From Verrucomicrobium sp. BvORR106 (GTDB lineage Bacteria > Verrucomicrobiota > Verrucomicrobiia > Verrucomicrobiales > Verrucomicrobiaceae), in contig NZ_BATR01000118.1 of assembly GCF_000739655.1 (NCBI RefSeq), positions 62,001 to 126,000 on the forward strand: DNA of 64,000 nucleotides, read 5' to 3'. Positions 35,697 through 44,532 of this stretch are shown here, one piece after another. Position 1 is the first letter of the stretch, and each line of letters begins with the position of its first letter. A model generated the notes under the pieces. It was given only the letters and a program-made list of their open reading frames with translations. It did not search any database and was not told the DNA's origin. The position numbers were made by a program, and so were the translations under genes.

Positions 35697-36728
35697 TTAC
35701 TTCACCGGTTCCGGAGCGGGGAAGGTCCAGGTGCCATCAAGGATCTCTTTGCGCGGGCGATAGAGGCGCACCGTGTAGTTCCATCCCTTGGTGATGGGGA
35801 TGCAGTTGGGTGTCTTGCCATCGTACCCGCCGAACTGGATGGTTATGGAACCGTCTGAGCCCTTTTTGCCGGTGAGGCTGTTTATCGTATAGGCGTTGTG
35901 CTCGTTTTTCTCGTAGTAACCTTCAGCGTTGTACACACTCACTGACCAGAAGGCGTCCACCGGTACATCCTTGACGACAAGCTTGTACGCCGTTGTGCCG
36001 TCATTCTGTTTTGGGGTCACATTGAGATAGACAGCATCCTTGTCGGGATTGCCGCCCCAGGCGGCGGCGCTGGCCACGAGATGGCGAACGGGATCCACCG
36101 TCGCCTTCGTGCCGAAGGCGTTCTTAAAGTCAGGCATGGTGGAGCTCAGCACCAGCAGCGCTTCACGCACCTTCTTCTGGCTCACGGGATCCCACTGGGG
36201 CACTTCGAACTTGCCCGGACCACCTGGCTGTTCGATTTTCAGGCCATCCTGAAGGGCGTGTACGGCCGCGATGTCCTTTGGATCTGCGGGGTCCACCAGC
36301 GTGCGAATGCCTATCACGGCGTAGCGTGTGCCAGCCTTGTCCTTGTCCAGCTTGTAGGTCCCGGACTCATAGCTGACGTCCGGCACATAGTGGTCTTGAT
36401 TCACCACCATGAGGGACCGGAAGCGTTTCCCTGCGTCCGGCAGCGTGACGGTCACGGGGCCCGCATCGAGGTCGACCAAGGCTGAGGAATAGAGTGTGTC
36501 ACGGTTCAGCCGGATGATAGTCTGTTTCTCGATAGACGCCGGCTCGCGACGGTGGTTGAATTTGCCAAGCGCTCCGCCGCTGTCTTTGAGGAGGTTGCTG
36601 AAGTACAAGTCAGACTCGGCCCGGACAAAGTTGTCCACGGTCACGGGAACGGTGTCTGCAGCAGCTGCGATGGCTGTAAAGACGGCGAACAGTGTGCCGA
36701 TAACGTGCAATGCATGTGGGTGTTTCAT
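35697..36728 (-). CDS. exported DUF1254/DUF1214 protein (short form)
   Basis: A 343-residue exported protein (signal about 1-23) of the DUF1254/DUF1214 pair family. It keeps the RLNRDTLYSSALVDLDAGPVTVTLPDAGKRFRSLMVVNQDHY block of DUF1254 (around 75-115) and the C-terminal DUF1214 jelly-roll region (VDAFWSVSVYNAEGYYEKNEHNAYTINS, NCIPITKGWNYTVRLYRPRKEIL). It is shorter than its two neighbours at 36751 and 38221 because it lacks the long N-terminal part. Biochemical function of the family is not established. The start is 22 bases after the stop of the next DUF1254 gene. Confidence 0.9.
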   Translation of the reverse strand: MKHPHALHVIGTLFAVFTAIAAAADTVPVTVDNFVRAESDLYFSNLLKDSGGALGKFNHRREPASIEKQTIIRLNRDTLYSSALVDLDAGPVTVTLPDAGKRFRSLMVVNQDHYVPDVSYESGTYKLDKDKAGTRYAVIGIRTLVDPADPKDIAAVHALQDGLKIEQPGGPGKFEVPQWDPVSQKKVREALLVLSSTMPDFKNAFGTKATVDPVRHLVASAAAWGGNPDKDAVYLNVTPKQNDGTTAYKLVVKDVPVDAFWSVSVYNAEGYYEKNEHNAYTINSLTGKKGSDGSITIQFGGYDGKTPNCIPITKGWNYTVRLYRPRKEILDGTWTFPAPEPVK

Positions 36729-36750
36729 TGGCGACTTTTTTGCTTGGATT

Positions 36751-38169
36751 TTAGTCCTTCTTCTTCAGGGCCGGAGCCCTCCACTCGCCCTTCAGGGCCT
36801 CTGGCTTGGGCCAGTAGAGGCGCATGGCCATGAAGAAGGAGCCCTTGGGGGCGGGAAGCCAGTTGGGCTCCTTGTCCTTGCCCGGGGACTTGTGTTGGAT
36901 GTAGAGGGTGATGCCGCCATCCTCGTCCTTCTTCAGGGAGGGAAGCATCGGCGTATTGATGAGATAGCGGTTCAGAGCATTTGCAGAGAGCAGGCTGGCG
37001 GGGAGCTCGTACAGAGTGAGTGACCAGAACGCATGCACGGGTGGCAGCTGACCCGGAGCAAACCGCAAGGTGTAGTCATGGGCACCATCCAGTTTGTTCT
37101 TGTCGGTATCGATGAAGTAGGCGGGGTAGATCGCTTCATCCTTGGAGTTGCCGTAGATGCCCAGCACGGCGGCGGACATGCGATCGATGTAACGACCGTC
37201 CAAAAACTCGCGCGTGCCAAAGGAGTCTGCGCTGGACCGTTTTCCGGTATCGATCTGAGTTTCCTTGTACTCTTTGAAGGCGGCCCACGCGTCTGCGATG
37301 CCATCTTCCATCGCTTTCCGCACCTCTGGCTTCAATGTGTCCTGGCTGAACGGTGTGCTCGTGCCGAGTCCAACGCGGGCGAACTCGGCGCGCAGCTTTT
37401 GCTCCGAGGGGTGCTCGGGACAGAATCGCAAAACGAAATCCAGCACCTTGAAGAACTCCACCGAGGTCTTTTGTGCCTCCGGAGTGAGAGGTGTGATGAA
37501 GTCCACCTTTGTCGGAGGGGGAGGAGCCGGCTGATTGAGGAATTGAGAGAGAGGTTGGACTTTGTAGCCAGCTTGGATCTTTTTGACGGCTTCAATGTCT
37601 TCAGGATTGAAGAGCTGGGTGCGATACAAAATGAAGGCATACTCGGTCTCGCAGGGAATCACGGACTTGATTCCCGCGGGCTTGGCACCTTTCCAGCCGG
37701 GGCCGGCTAGTAGGTAGCTACCCGCCTCATTGCCAGTCGCCCGACTGCCGACGTAGGCGAAATTGAAGGTGTACTGGTCAATGAATTGCAGGGAATAGTA
37801 GCGTCCCTTCTCCACCTCTGGCACGGTGAAAACGAGCGGCTCGGCACGCAGGTCGGCGCCGACGTAGGAATACGGGGTGTCCGAGTTTGGTGTTTGGATG
37901 GCCTTGTCCTCAGGCGTGTAGACTCGTGCATTATTCACCAGTGTGTTCCAGTCCGCCTTGTACTCCTTGCCACCCTTGTCGATGAAGTAGGAGTGCTGGA
38001 TTCGATAGTTATCCACCAGTGGGAAGCCGTAGATGTAGGCCACTTTTGCGATGGCCCGAACTTCATCGAGCGTAGCAGGACCACGGGCATGTGCCGTGTC
38101 AGACACAAGAAGTGCCAGCAGCACGGCAAACAACGCCTTGAATGCGTGATGAATAAGAGAGGTTAACAT
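36751..38169 (-). CDS. exported DUF1254/DUF1214 protein (full length)
   Basis: A 472-residue exported protein (signal about 1-28, cleaved near AHA) with DUF1254 (AYIYGFPLVDNYRI near residue 46, IQTPNSDTPYSYVGADLRAEPLVFTVPEVEKGRYYSLQFIDQYTFN) and DUF1214 (FAPGQLPPVHAFWSLTLYELPASLLSANALNRYLIN, KEPNWLPAPKGSFFMAMRLYWPKPEAL). These domains are found in exported proteins of unclear activity, often near sulfatases. It is the middle of three tandem DUF1254 genes with gaps of 22 and 51 bases, probably cotranscribed. Confidence 0.93.
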   Translation of the reverse strand: MLTSLIHHAFKALFAVLLALLVSDTAHARGPATLDEVRAIAKVAYIYGFPLVDNYRIQHSYFIDKGGKEYKADWNTLVNNARVYTPEDKAIQTPNSDTPYSYVGADLRAEPLVFTVPEVEKGRYYSLQFIDQYTFNFAYVGSRATGNEAGSYLLAGPGWKGAKPAGIKSVIPCETEYAFILYRTQLFNPEDIEAVKKIQAGYKVQPLSQFLNQPAPPPPTKVDFITPLTPEAQKTSVEFFKVLDFVLRFCPEHPSEQKLRAEFARVGLGTSTPFSQDTLKPEVRKAMEDGIADAWAAFKEYKETQIDTGKRSSADSFGTREFLDGRYIDRMSAAVLGIYGNSKDEAIYPAYFIDTDKNKLDGAHDYTLRFAPGQLPPVHAFWSLTLYELPASLLSANALNRYLINTPMLPSLKKDEDGGITLYIQHKSPGKDKEPNWLPAPKGSFFMAMRLYWPKPEALKGEWRAPALKKKD

Positions 38170-38220
38170 AGATAGCGTGGGGAGGTTCTACGATGTGTGA
38201 AAATGGGACAGCACGAGGAC

Positions 38221-39639
38221 TCACTCGACCTTCTCCACATCCGGGAGCTTCCATGCCTTCTCGAAGAGCTCCTTCTTCGGGGCGTAGAGGCGGAACAGCA
38301 GTTCGAACTGTCTCTTCGGGTCCGTGGGCACCCAGTTCGATTCTTTTCCTACAGGGGCGGAGGGACCGAAATAGACGTCCACCGAGCCGTCCGCATTCTT
38401 CCGCACCGACGTGTCGTTCGAAGCGAGGCTCGGGCGTGACATGCCGACAATCAGAGCATGCGTCTCGCGGTCGTAAGCCGTCACCGACCAGTATTGCTCG
38501 ATAGGCGCATTCGGCGGTACTGTCAGGCGGTAGGTCTTGTCTCCCTCCAGCGCCTTCCCCGCGTGGTCGAAGGGGTTCATGAGATAGAACTGTCCCGCAC
38601 CAAGGACCTTGGGGCTGAAGTAGGCCATGTGATACATCACCGCGCGACCGTCCAGTCCGTACTCATTCGGGTCGGCGAACTTGTTGCCCAGCCCGTCCCT
38701 TGTTTCTGGTGGGACCGGCACGGACCAGTGCGTCCCATCGAAGAATGGAGGAACGAATCCGTTCTCATACTTCAACGCGATCACTGCGTGAGCTTCACGC
38801 GCTGCACTCTCCAGGATCTCTTTCGTCTTGGCGTCGGGTCTAAACACCTTGCCTTTTTCGATGCCGATGGTCTTCAGCGAGTCGATCATCACTTTGTCCC
38901 GCGTGAGCCACGGCTCTGCCTGGACGAATCGGTTGAGGTGTTCGAAGAATGTCGCGTCATAGGGAATCGTCGCGTCGAATGCCTTGTCATACGCATCCAC
39001 GAAGACGGTCGAGTCAGGATTGCCGCCCAGCGGGTAAACTCTCACCTTCTTACCATGATTCACGGCGGACTTGATGTCGGCATCGCTGCGGCTCTTGAAG
39101 TTCGACCGCAGGATCACGAAGCCGCGATACGTCTCGGATTGCAGTACGATGTATCCCTCGGGTGGGTTCTCCTTGTAGCCCGGCGGCAGGAGCAGATACT
39201 TGGCACCCTTGCCTTTGTCCTCGCCGGCGGGGCCCACGTCTGCGAGCGCGTTCTGCCATGCGACGTCAAAGCTGCCTACGATGACATGGTCTGCATCGGC
39301 TGGGGGGATCTCCACGACTACCGGACCTTTCGAGGTGTCGTAAAATGGATTGAGGTAGATGGTATCTGGATTGGGCGTGAGTGTCTGGTTCTTGGAGTTT
39401 ACTGGGCGCGACCAGTACACGACCTGGTTGAGTTGCCCGCCGTTGGCGATGGTGGCCTGGAGCATGCGCTCATAGTTCACTGCTGGAATACCCCAAATGA
39501 CTGCCTCGACCCCGCGGCGGTGGATGGCGCGCTTCTGGATTTCTTCCGCAGAGAGATCCTCGGCGGAAGCCACAGGGTGGAGGGCCAAAGCGGTGGCAGC
39601 GATGACAAGCAGGTTCAGCCCGTGCGAGATGCTTTTCAT
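38221..39639 (-). CDS. exported DUF1254/DUF1214 protein (full length)
   Basis: First of three tandem DUF1254 genes. From the ATG at 39639 the protein has 472 residues with a signal peptide (LNLLVIAATALALHPVASAE), then VEAVIWGIPAVNYERML, TPNPDTIYLNPFYDTSKGPVVVEIPPADADHVIVGSFDV and a long spacer. The DUF1214 half reads FDHAGKALEGDKTYRLTVPPNAPIEQYWSVTAYDRETHALI and NWVPTDPKRQFELLFRLYAPKK. The upstream in-frame start at 39681 adds 14 residues before the signal and is less likely. A barrel gene (39671) precedes it by about 31 bases. Confidence 0.93.
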   Translation of the reverse strand: MKSISHGLNLLVIAATALALHPVASAEDLSAEEIQKRAIHRRGVEAVIWGIPAVNYERMLQATIANGGQLNQVVYWSRPVNSKNQTLTPNPDTIYLNPFYDTSKGPVVVEIPPADADHVIVGSFDVAWQNALADVGPAGEDKGKGAKYLLLPPGYKENPPEGYIVLQSETYRGFVILRSNFKSRSDADIKSAVNHGKKVRVYPLGGNPDSTVFVDAYDKAFDATIPYDATFFEHLNRFVQAEPWLTRDKVMIDSLKTIGIEKGKVFRPDAKTKEILESAAREAHAVIALKYENGFVPPFFDGTHWSVPVPPETRDGLGNKFADPNEYGLDGRAVMYHMAYFSPKVLGAGQFYLMNPFDHAGKALEGDKTYRLTVPPNAPIEQYWSVTAYDRETHALIVGMSRPSLASNDTSVRKNADGSVDVYFGPSAPVGKESNWVPTDPKRQFELLFRLYAPKKELFEKAWKLPDVEKVE

Positions 39640-39670
39640 AGAAGGAGTGCGTATTGCGTGGATCCAGTTC

Positions 39671-40480
39671 CTAGAAGACAAAGGTGACCGTGAAGCTCAT
39701 GCCCCACTCGGGGCCTTCTGGGGCATGCTCGAAGAAGTAAAGACCATCGAGATTGAACTGAACGGGCTGGCTGCCGAGAGTGACGAGCTGGCTGACGCCC
39801 GCGCGGATGGGCACCGTGGCTTGAGAGTCTTCCCAGTCGTAGGTGATTTCACTCTCCAGGTTCAAGGCAAAACCGCTGGGCCAGGTATAGCTCATCCAGG
39901 GGTCGATGAAGGTGGCGTTCACGTCTCTTAGTCCAGCGCCGCCCACCGACCAGAGGTGATTCACGAGGAGGCCGAACGTCCAGCAGCCCATTTGCTTGAC
40001 CAGCACTGCGGTAGGTCCGATGCCCCACTTCTCTGGCCCAAGGAGGGGATCGGTGGTGGTGGGGAACTCGATAATGGGGCCCACACCCCAGACCAAGCTG
40101 TCCTCGCTCTTCTTGACCGGGGCGAGGAACAGACTCAGCTCCATATCACTCAGTCCAAAGGTATCGTCCAGCCTAGGGATGGAGGACTCCTGGTACACAA
40201 CGGGAGCGACGACTCGGGTGATGATGCGCCAGTCCTCGTTGAGGTTGATGGGCACGACGGGTTCGATGTTTAGCGTGGTGCCCACAGGGTGTCCTTCCCC
40301 GGAGCCGACCTCCACATTGAACTGAAAGGGGAGCAACGTGAGGCTGCTGACCGGGTTCTTCAGTTCCTTGGCGAGGTCGTGGGTGGATGTATCTGGATCA
40401 GCCCCCAAGGAATCAAGCATGCCCACACACAGGGCCATGGCCATGAGAGCAAGCTGGAGTCGTGATCGGGGGTTTTTCAT
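39671..40480 (-). CDS. outer-membrane barrel/transporter-like protein, copy 1
   Basis: A 269-residue exported protein (signal about 1-27) whose body fits the beta-barrel family annotated as transporter or neuromedin U-like and related to the phenol meta-pathway (MetA) barrels. The pattern includes LKNPVSSLTLLPFQFN, TLNIEPVVPINLNEDWRIITRVVAPV, FGLSDMELSLFLAPVKK, WGVGPIIEFPTTTDPLLGPEKWGIGPTAVLVKQ and LLVNHLWSVGG. It ends in FVF, a terminal aromatic as in outer-membrane proteins. Its paralogue is at 42334. Its spacing puts it between sulfatase 2 and the DUF1254 genes. Confidence 0.87.
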   Translation of the reverse strand: MKNPRSRLQLALMAMALCVGMLDSLGADPDTSTHDLAKELKNPVSSLTLLPFQFNVEVGSGEGHPVGTTLNIEPVVPINLNEDWRIITRVVAPVVYQESSIPRLDDTFGLSDMELSLFLAPVKKSEDSLVWGVGPIIEFPTTTDPLLGPEKWGIGPTAVLVKQMGCWTFGLLVNHLWSVGGAGLRDVNATFIDPWMSYTWPSGFALNLESEITYDWEDSQATVPIRAGVSQLVTLGSQPVQFNLDGLYFFEHAPEGPEWGMSFTVTFVF

Positions 40481-40539
40481 AAACACATTTTTCTCCCGTG
40501 CTCGGATAGGCTCGGGAGGCAGTGCGTGAGATGGTTTGT

Positions 40540-40567
40540 GCGTGGCACCTCTGGCGAGGCACCACGC
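40540..40567 (-). terminator. hairpin downstream of sulfatase 2
   Basis: GCGTGG (40540-40545) pairs with CCACGC (40562-40567), and after a 2x2 internal loop a further CCTC/GAGG pair closes the stem, 14 bases after the stop of the 40582 gene. No T-run follows on the minus strand, so termination may be partial. Confidence 0.35.
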
Positions 40568-40581
40568 GGTGACGGTGGCCG

Positions 40582-42132
40582 TTACTTGCCGCCCATTGAG
40601 GCCTCGATTTGCTTCTGGACCTTCTCGAGATTGAATGAGCCGGGTGATTGGCTGGGCGGGTAGTCCACCATGGTTTTCAGGAAGTTGCCTGCAAACACCT
40701 GCATGGGCACCAGAAGATAGACACGATCAAGGAACCAATCGTTGTAGGTGTTCGCGTTGTGCTGGGCTTTCTCGAAAGGATCCCGCTCCAGATTGAAGAG
40801 CAGGGGCACACGCAGCTCGATGAAGGGCTCGCGCCAGACTTCAAAGGCGTGGCCCCGGTTTTCGAGAAACACCGCCTTCCACGCATCGTAGCGGATGGCG
40901 ACAATCTGACCGTCATCGTTCACATACATGAACTCCCGGCGAGGCGACTCCTTGGTTTTTCCGGTGATGTAGTCGAGCTGATTGTGGCCATCGATGTAGT
41001 TGCGATACTTGCGTCCGTTCAACTCGACGCCCGCTGCGAGTTTTTCCTTGATGTCTGGTGCGCCAGCGATCGCCGCAAAAGTGGGGAGCCAGTCTTCATG
41101 GGAGACAATGCCATTGAGCACCGTGCCTGCGGGGATGTGGCCTGGCCAGCGCACATAGCAGGGCACGCGATAGGCGCCTTCCCAGTTCGAGTTCTTCTCA
41201 CTGCGGAACGGTACGGTGCCGCCATCCGGCCACGTATTGTAGTGTGGCGCGTTGTCAGTCGAATAAACTACAAGGGTGTTCTCAGTGAGATTGTTGTCGT
41301 CGAGAAACTTCAGGATATCGCCGACCATGGCGTCGTGCTCGATCATGCCGTCGGTGTATTCATCATTGCCCTTGTGACGATGCTCCTTTCTCACGTGCGT
41401 GCGGAAGTGCATGCGAGTGGTGTTGTACCAGACAAAGAAGGGTTTGCTCGCTTTGGTCTGCCTCTGTATGAAATCCTTGGCTGCGGCGAGTGTCTCGTCG
41501 TCCACAGTCTCCATGCGCTTGCGAGTCAGCGGGCCGGTGTCCTCGATCTTGCCATCAGCGGTGCATTTCAGCACGCCACGTGGACCGAACTTTTGCCGGA
41601 AGGTCTTGCCATCCGCCATCGTCATGTCACCGGGATAGTCTTCATGCTCTGGCTCCTCCTCAGCGTTGAGGTGGTAGAGGTTGCCCATGAACTCATCAAA
41701 GCCGTGCTGGGTGGGCAGATGCTCGTCACGGTCGCCCTGATGGTTCTTTCCGAACTGGCCGGTGGCATAACCTTGTGACTTCAGCACGGTGGCCATCGTC
41801 ACATCAGTCTTCTGCCAGCCCTCCTTCGCGCCGGGCATGCCTACCTTGGTCATGCCGGTGCGCACCGGTACGTTCCCGCCGATGAAAGCAGCGCGGCCAG
41901 CAGTGCAGCTCTGTTGGCCGTAGTAGTCGGTGAAGGCCACGCCCTCCTTTGCGATGCGGTCGATGTTCGGCGTTTGATATCCCATCATGCCGCGACTCCA
42001 GAAGCTGGTGTTCCAGGTCCCGATGTCGTCTCCCCAGATCACGAGGATGTTAGGTTTCTTGTCAGCTGCGTGGGCTGCTGCCGTGGCGAGCAGACCACAG
42101 AGAGCAGCCATGACTATAGATTTGGCTTTCAT
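40582..42132 (-). CDS. exported arylsulfatase, Cys-type (sulfatase 2)
   Basis: Second periplasmic sulfatase of the cluster, 516 residues from the ATG at 42132 (signal about 1-22, AAHA|ADKK). Active-site CTAGR starts at Cys76 in YYGQQSCTAGRAAF; metal-site VIWGDDIG at about 31-38; GKNHQGDRDEHLPTQHGFDEF and STDNAPHYNTWPDGG later. It is strongly similar over its length to the sulfatase at 29319. Maturation of the Cys to formylglycine needs a maturase, none of which is seen in the window. The outer-membrane barrel genes flank it on both sides. Substrate unknown. Confidence 0.94.
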   Translation of the reverse strand: MKAKSIVMAALCGLLATAAAHAADKKPNILVIWGDDIGTWNTSFWSRGMMGYQTPNIDRIAKEGVAFTDYYGQQSCTAGRAAFIGGNVPVRTGMTKVGMPGAKEGWQKTDVTMATVLKSQGYATGQFGKNHQGDRDEHLPTQHGFDEFMGNLYHLNAEEEPEHEDYPGDMTMADGKTFRQKFGPRGVLKCTADGKIEDTGPLTRKRMETVDDETLAAAKDFIQRQTKASKPFFVWYNTTRMHFRTHVRKEHRHKGNDEYTDGMIEHDAMVGDILKFLDDNNLTENTLVVYSTDNAPHYNTWPDGGTVPFRSEKNSNWEGAYRVPCYVRWPGHIPAGTVLNGIVSHEDWLPTFAAIAGAPDIKEKLAAGVELNGRKYRNYIDGHNQLDYITGKTKESPRREFMYVNDDGQIVAIRYDAWKAVFLENRGHAFEVWREPFIELRVPLLFNLERDPFEKAQHNANTYNDWFLDRVYLLVPMQVFAGNFLKTMVDYPPSQSPGSFNLEKVQKQIEASMGGK

Positions 42133-42333
42133 GCTGTAATACATTTGTCAGCGTTGGTTGGGCAGGCTTCATGGGGATGAGGCCATTGGGCGACCCAGTT
42201 TGGATCGCTTTCGCCAGGCCCAACTGGCGAACAGGAAGATGACCATGCAGCGCTTCCCTGAGTGATGTCAGGCGGCGCGGGCTGGATGAAGCAGAGCAGT
42301 GCATGGAAATGGCAGGGGAGGGCACGATTGATG

Positions 42334-43203
42334 TCACTCCGGCAGCACGACAGTGGCGGAGAAGCGGAGGCCCCACTCAGGTCCCTCTTCGGGGGCCTCG
42401 GCGTAGTAGCGGCCGCCTAGTTGAAAGCTGACGGGCAGTCTGCCGATCTTCACGAGTTGGGTGATGAAGACATTGATGGGGACGGTCCATTGCTCGTTCT
42501 CCCAGTCGTAGCCGGACTCGAGATTGAAGCCGAGCGTGGTGTGCTTAGGCGTGGTGTAGCTCAGGAAAGGCTGCAGGAAGGTGACACTGAGTTCCTGGCG
42601 GTCATTATCTCCCGCTACGGACCAAAGGTGATTGGCGAGGATACCGGCCGTCCAGCCATGGGACTGGTGAACAAAAATGAACGAAGGACCAATGGCCCAC
42701 TTCTCAGTGCCCAGCAGGTCGTCTGTGGCAGTGGGAAATTGAAGGATGGGACCAATGCCAATCGTGGGCTGCCCTTCGTGCTTCTTCTGCGGGGCCAGCC
42801 AGATGGTCGTGTTCAGATCACCCAGTCCCGTCTGATCGGTGGTGCCGATCACGTCCTTCTGGGTGATGAAGGGCAGGATGGTGCGCCAGATGATCTTCCA
42901 GTCATCATTCAGCTCAATGGGGATGACGGGCTGAATGTTGAGCTTGTATTGAAAGCCATCACCATTCGGCCCTCCGCCCCAGTCGAAGTTGTTCTGAAAT
43001 GGCAGGCTGATGAGCGAAGCCGTGGGGTCATTCAGTTTCGTGGCAATGTCTCCCATGTCACCATCTTCGTGAGAGGTCGCCAAGGACGACTGAATGGAGC
43101 CGTCAGGGACAGGGGCGGCCTCAGGTTGGGCAGCCCAGAGACTGCTCGTTGCCAGAGAGAGGGCTGCAACAACCGGCAGAGTGGTATAGGGATGGAGGGA
43201 CAT
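42334..43203 (-). CDS. outer-membrane barrel/transporter-like protein, copy 2
   Basis: A 289-residue exported protein (signal about 1-25), paralogue of the 39671 protein. Matching blocks are LNDPTASLISLPFQNNFDWG, KLNIQPVIPIELNDDWKIIWRTILPF, GLGDLNTTIWLAPQKKHEG, IGIGPILQFPTATDDLLGTEKWAIGPSFIFVHQ, ILANHLWSVAG, and EEGPEWGLRFSATVVLPE. The start is the ATG at 43203, which begins the signal peptide; the frame stays open upstream into the neighbouring gene. It lies about 200 bases upstream of the sulfatase 2 start and 40 bases after the paralogue-B stop. Confidence 0.87.
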   Translation of the reverse strand: MSLHPYTTLPVVAALSLATSSLWAAQPEAAPVPDGSIQSSLATSHEDGDMGDIATKLNDPTASLISLPFQNNFDWGGGPNGDGFQYKLNIQPVIPIELNDDWKIIWRTILPFITQKDVIGTTDQTGLGDLNTTIWLAPQKKHEGQPTIGIGPILQFPTATDDLLGTEKWAIGPSFIFVHQSHGWTAGILANHLWSVAGDNDRQELSVTFLQPFLSYTTPKHTTLGFNLESGYDWENEQWTVPINVFITQLVKIGRLPVSFQLGGRYYAEAPEEGPEWGLRFSATVVLPE

Positions 43204-43243
43204 GACGGGGGAGGTGGATGGGCCGGTTGATGCGTTGGGGGAG

Positions 43244-44512
43244 TCAGCGGAGCGGACTGGGCAGTGCCTTTTCCACAAGGGCGACCTGCTGCCGGGCGAG
43301 CTCCTCCCGTACACGGGGTGAGGCCACGCCGGTGATCACCAAGCGGTGCCCGGTGACCGGAGCGCCGCGGAAGTTGGCCGTCCTTAGGTGCTCCAGAAAG
43401 TTGGCTGCATTCTGCGTCCAGGACGCATAGTCCCACTCCAGCGGCACGATGACGGTGCCGTCTTTGGCATGACACACGGGCAGGTCCTGGGAGGTGTAGA
43501 TGGTGGCCAGCGGGGTGCCGGAATGGATCTGCGCCATGAGATGCGCGCTGCGCTGGTAGAAGAAGGCATTTGCCTCATCGTCTGCGGTGGTCGCGGCATC
43601 GAGAAAACCATCACGGCCCGCCACGCCGTTCAGTTGCTGCAGCGCCAGGACGAGCTCTGCCTGCCGGGTGGGGGAGTAGGAGGGATTGTTCAGAAAGGCC
43701 GTGGCGAGGGCATCCGGAATGCCGATCCTCGCCAGCGTCTCCGCGTGAGCGCGACGAAGGTCATTGGGACTGCTGTCGCGGATGGCATTGATGGCCGTGT
43801 CACTGACCTGCACGGTGGTGATGGCGGTACCGGCACCGCCGCCGACAGGAGCCAGCGCGGCCGTGAGGGTCATGTTGCCACCGTAGGAGGCCCAGGCGAC
43901 TCCATTGAGGGCCTTCTGGAACACCGGGTTTGCGGAATAGGGATCCACGCCCAGCCGCGATGCAAGGTCGCGCTTGGCCTTGGAGAAGCCGATGGCACCC
44001 TGGACCTTGCTGTCCTCGTAGGGACTGTGCGGGCGGTCTTCGGTGGCCTCCTTCACCGCCTGGCCGGTACGGTTGATGAACTTGAAGATCCCTTTGGGCA
44101 CGCCAGAGATGGTCTCTACCGGGTGGGTGGCGAGATTCTTGGCGAAGTTCACCGGGCTCTTGGCGGCCTTCTCCAGCGCCTTGGCGTACTCGTCCGATTT
44201 GGAGATCGTCTGGAGTTGGGCAATGGCGTTGATCTCGGCGATGCGGATGACGAGCTCGGAATTGCCCGTGGCGTAGAAGGTGCCGAACTCGGAGTCGAGG
44301 GTGTAGGCGTTCCTTCCGGCAAAGGTGGGTACCTGAGGTCTGACGGTGTGATAGGGCCCTTGCACGTACTGGGGCTGCAAGATGGTGCCCGCATCCAGGA
44401 CCGGCGGGGATTCAAACGGCGTTGGCTGCACGGGCGATTGCGCACCCGCCATCAAGGGGGCAAGTGCGGCAAGGGCGCTCCATGCGAGGCGCAGAGTGGA
44501 GGAGGGGGGCAT
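43244..44512 (-). CDS. exported protein of unrecognised family, paralogue B
   Basis: A 422-residue exported protein (signal about 1-24, MAGAQS), homologous to the 32980 protein (see that entry for shared blocks). Additional features here are HPVETISGVPKGIFKFINRTGQAVKEATED (a helical stretch near 130-160), a Gly/Ala-rich turn VGGGAGTAITT, and the C-terminal WDYASWTQNAANFLEHL. No enzyme motif recognised. It starts 21 bases after the stop of the His/Asp-rich protein gene and is followed closely by barrel copy 2. Confidence 0.84.
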   Translation of the reverse strand: MPPSSTLRLAWSALAALAPLMAGAQSPVQPTPFESPPVLDAGTILQPQYVQGPYHTVRPQVPTFAGRNAYTLDSEFGTFYATGNSELVIRIAEINAIAQLQTISKSDEYAKALEKAAKSPVNFAKNLATHPVETISGVPKGIFKFINRTGQAVKEATEDRPHSPYEDSKVQGAIGFSKAKRDLASRLGVDPYSANPVFQKALNGVAWASYGGNMTLTAALAPVGGGAGTAITTVQVSDTAINAIRDSSPNDLRRAHAETLARIGIPDALATAFLNNPSYSPTRQAELVLALQQLNGVAGRDGFLDAATTADDEANAFFYQRSAHLMAQIHSGTPLATIYTSQDLPVCHAKDGTVIVPLEWDYASWTQNAANFLEHLRTANFRGAPVTGHRLVITGVASPRVREELARQQVALVEKALPSPLR

Positions 44513-44532
44513 GGCCAGAGAAGGGGCTGAAT

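Noticed and set aside
40648-41778. Plus-strand frame opposite sulfatase 2
   Set aside because: Mirror of the sulfatase reading frame; the opposite strand has the clear active-site motifs.
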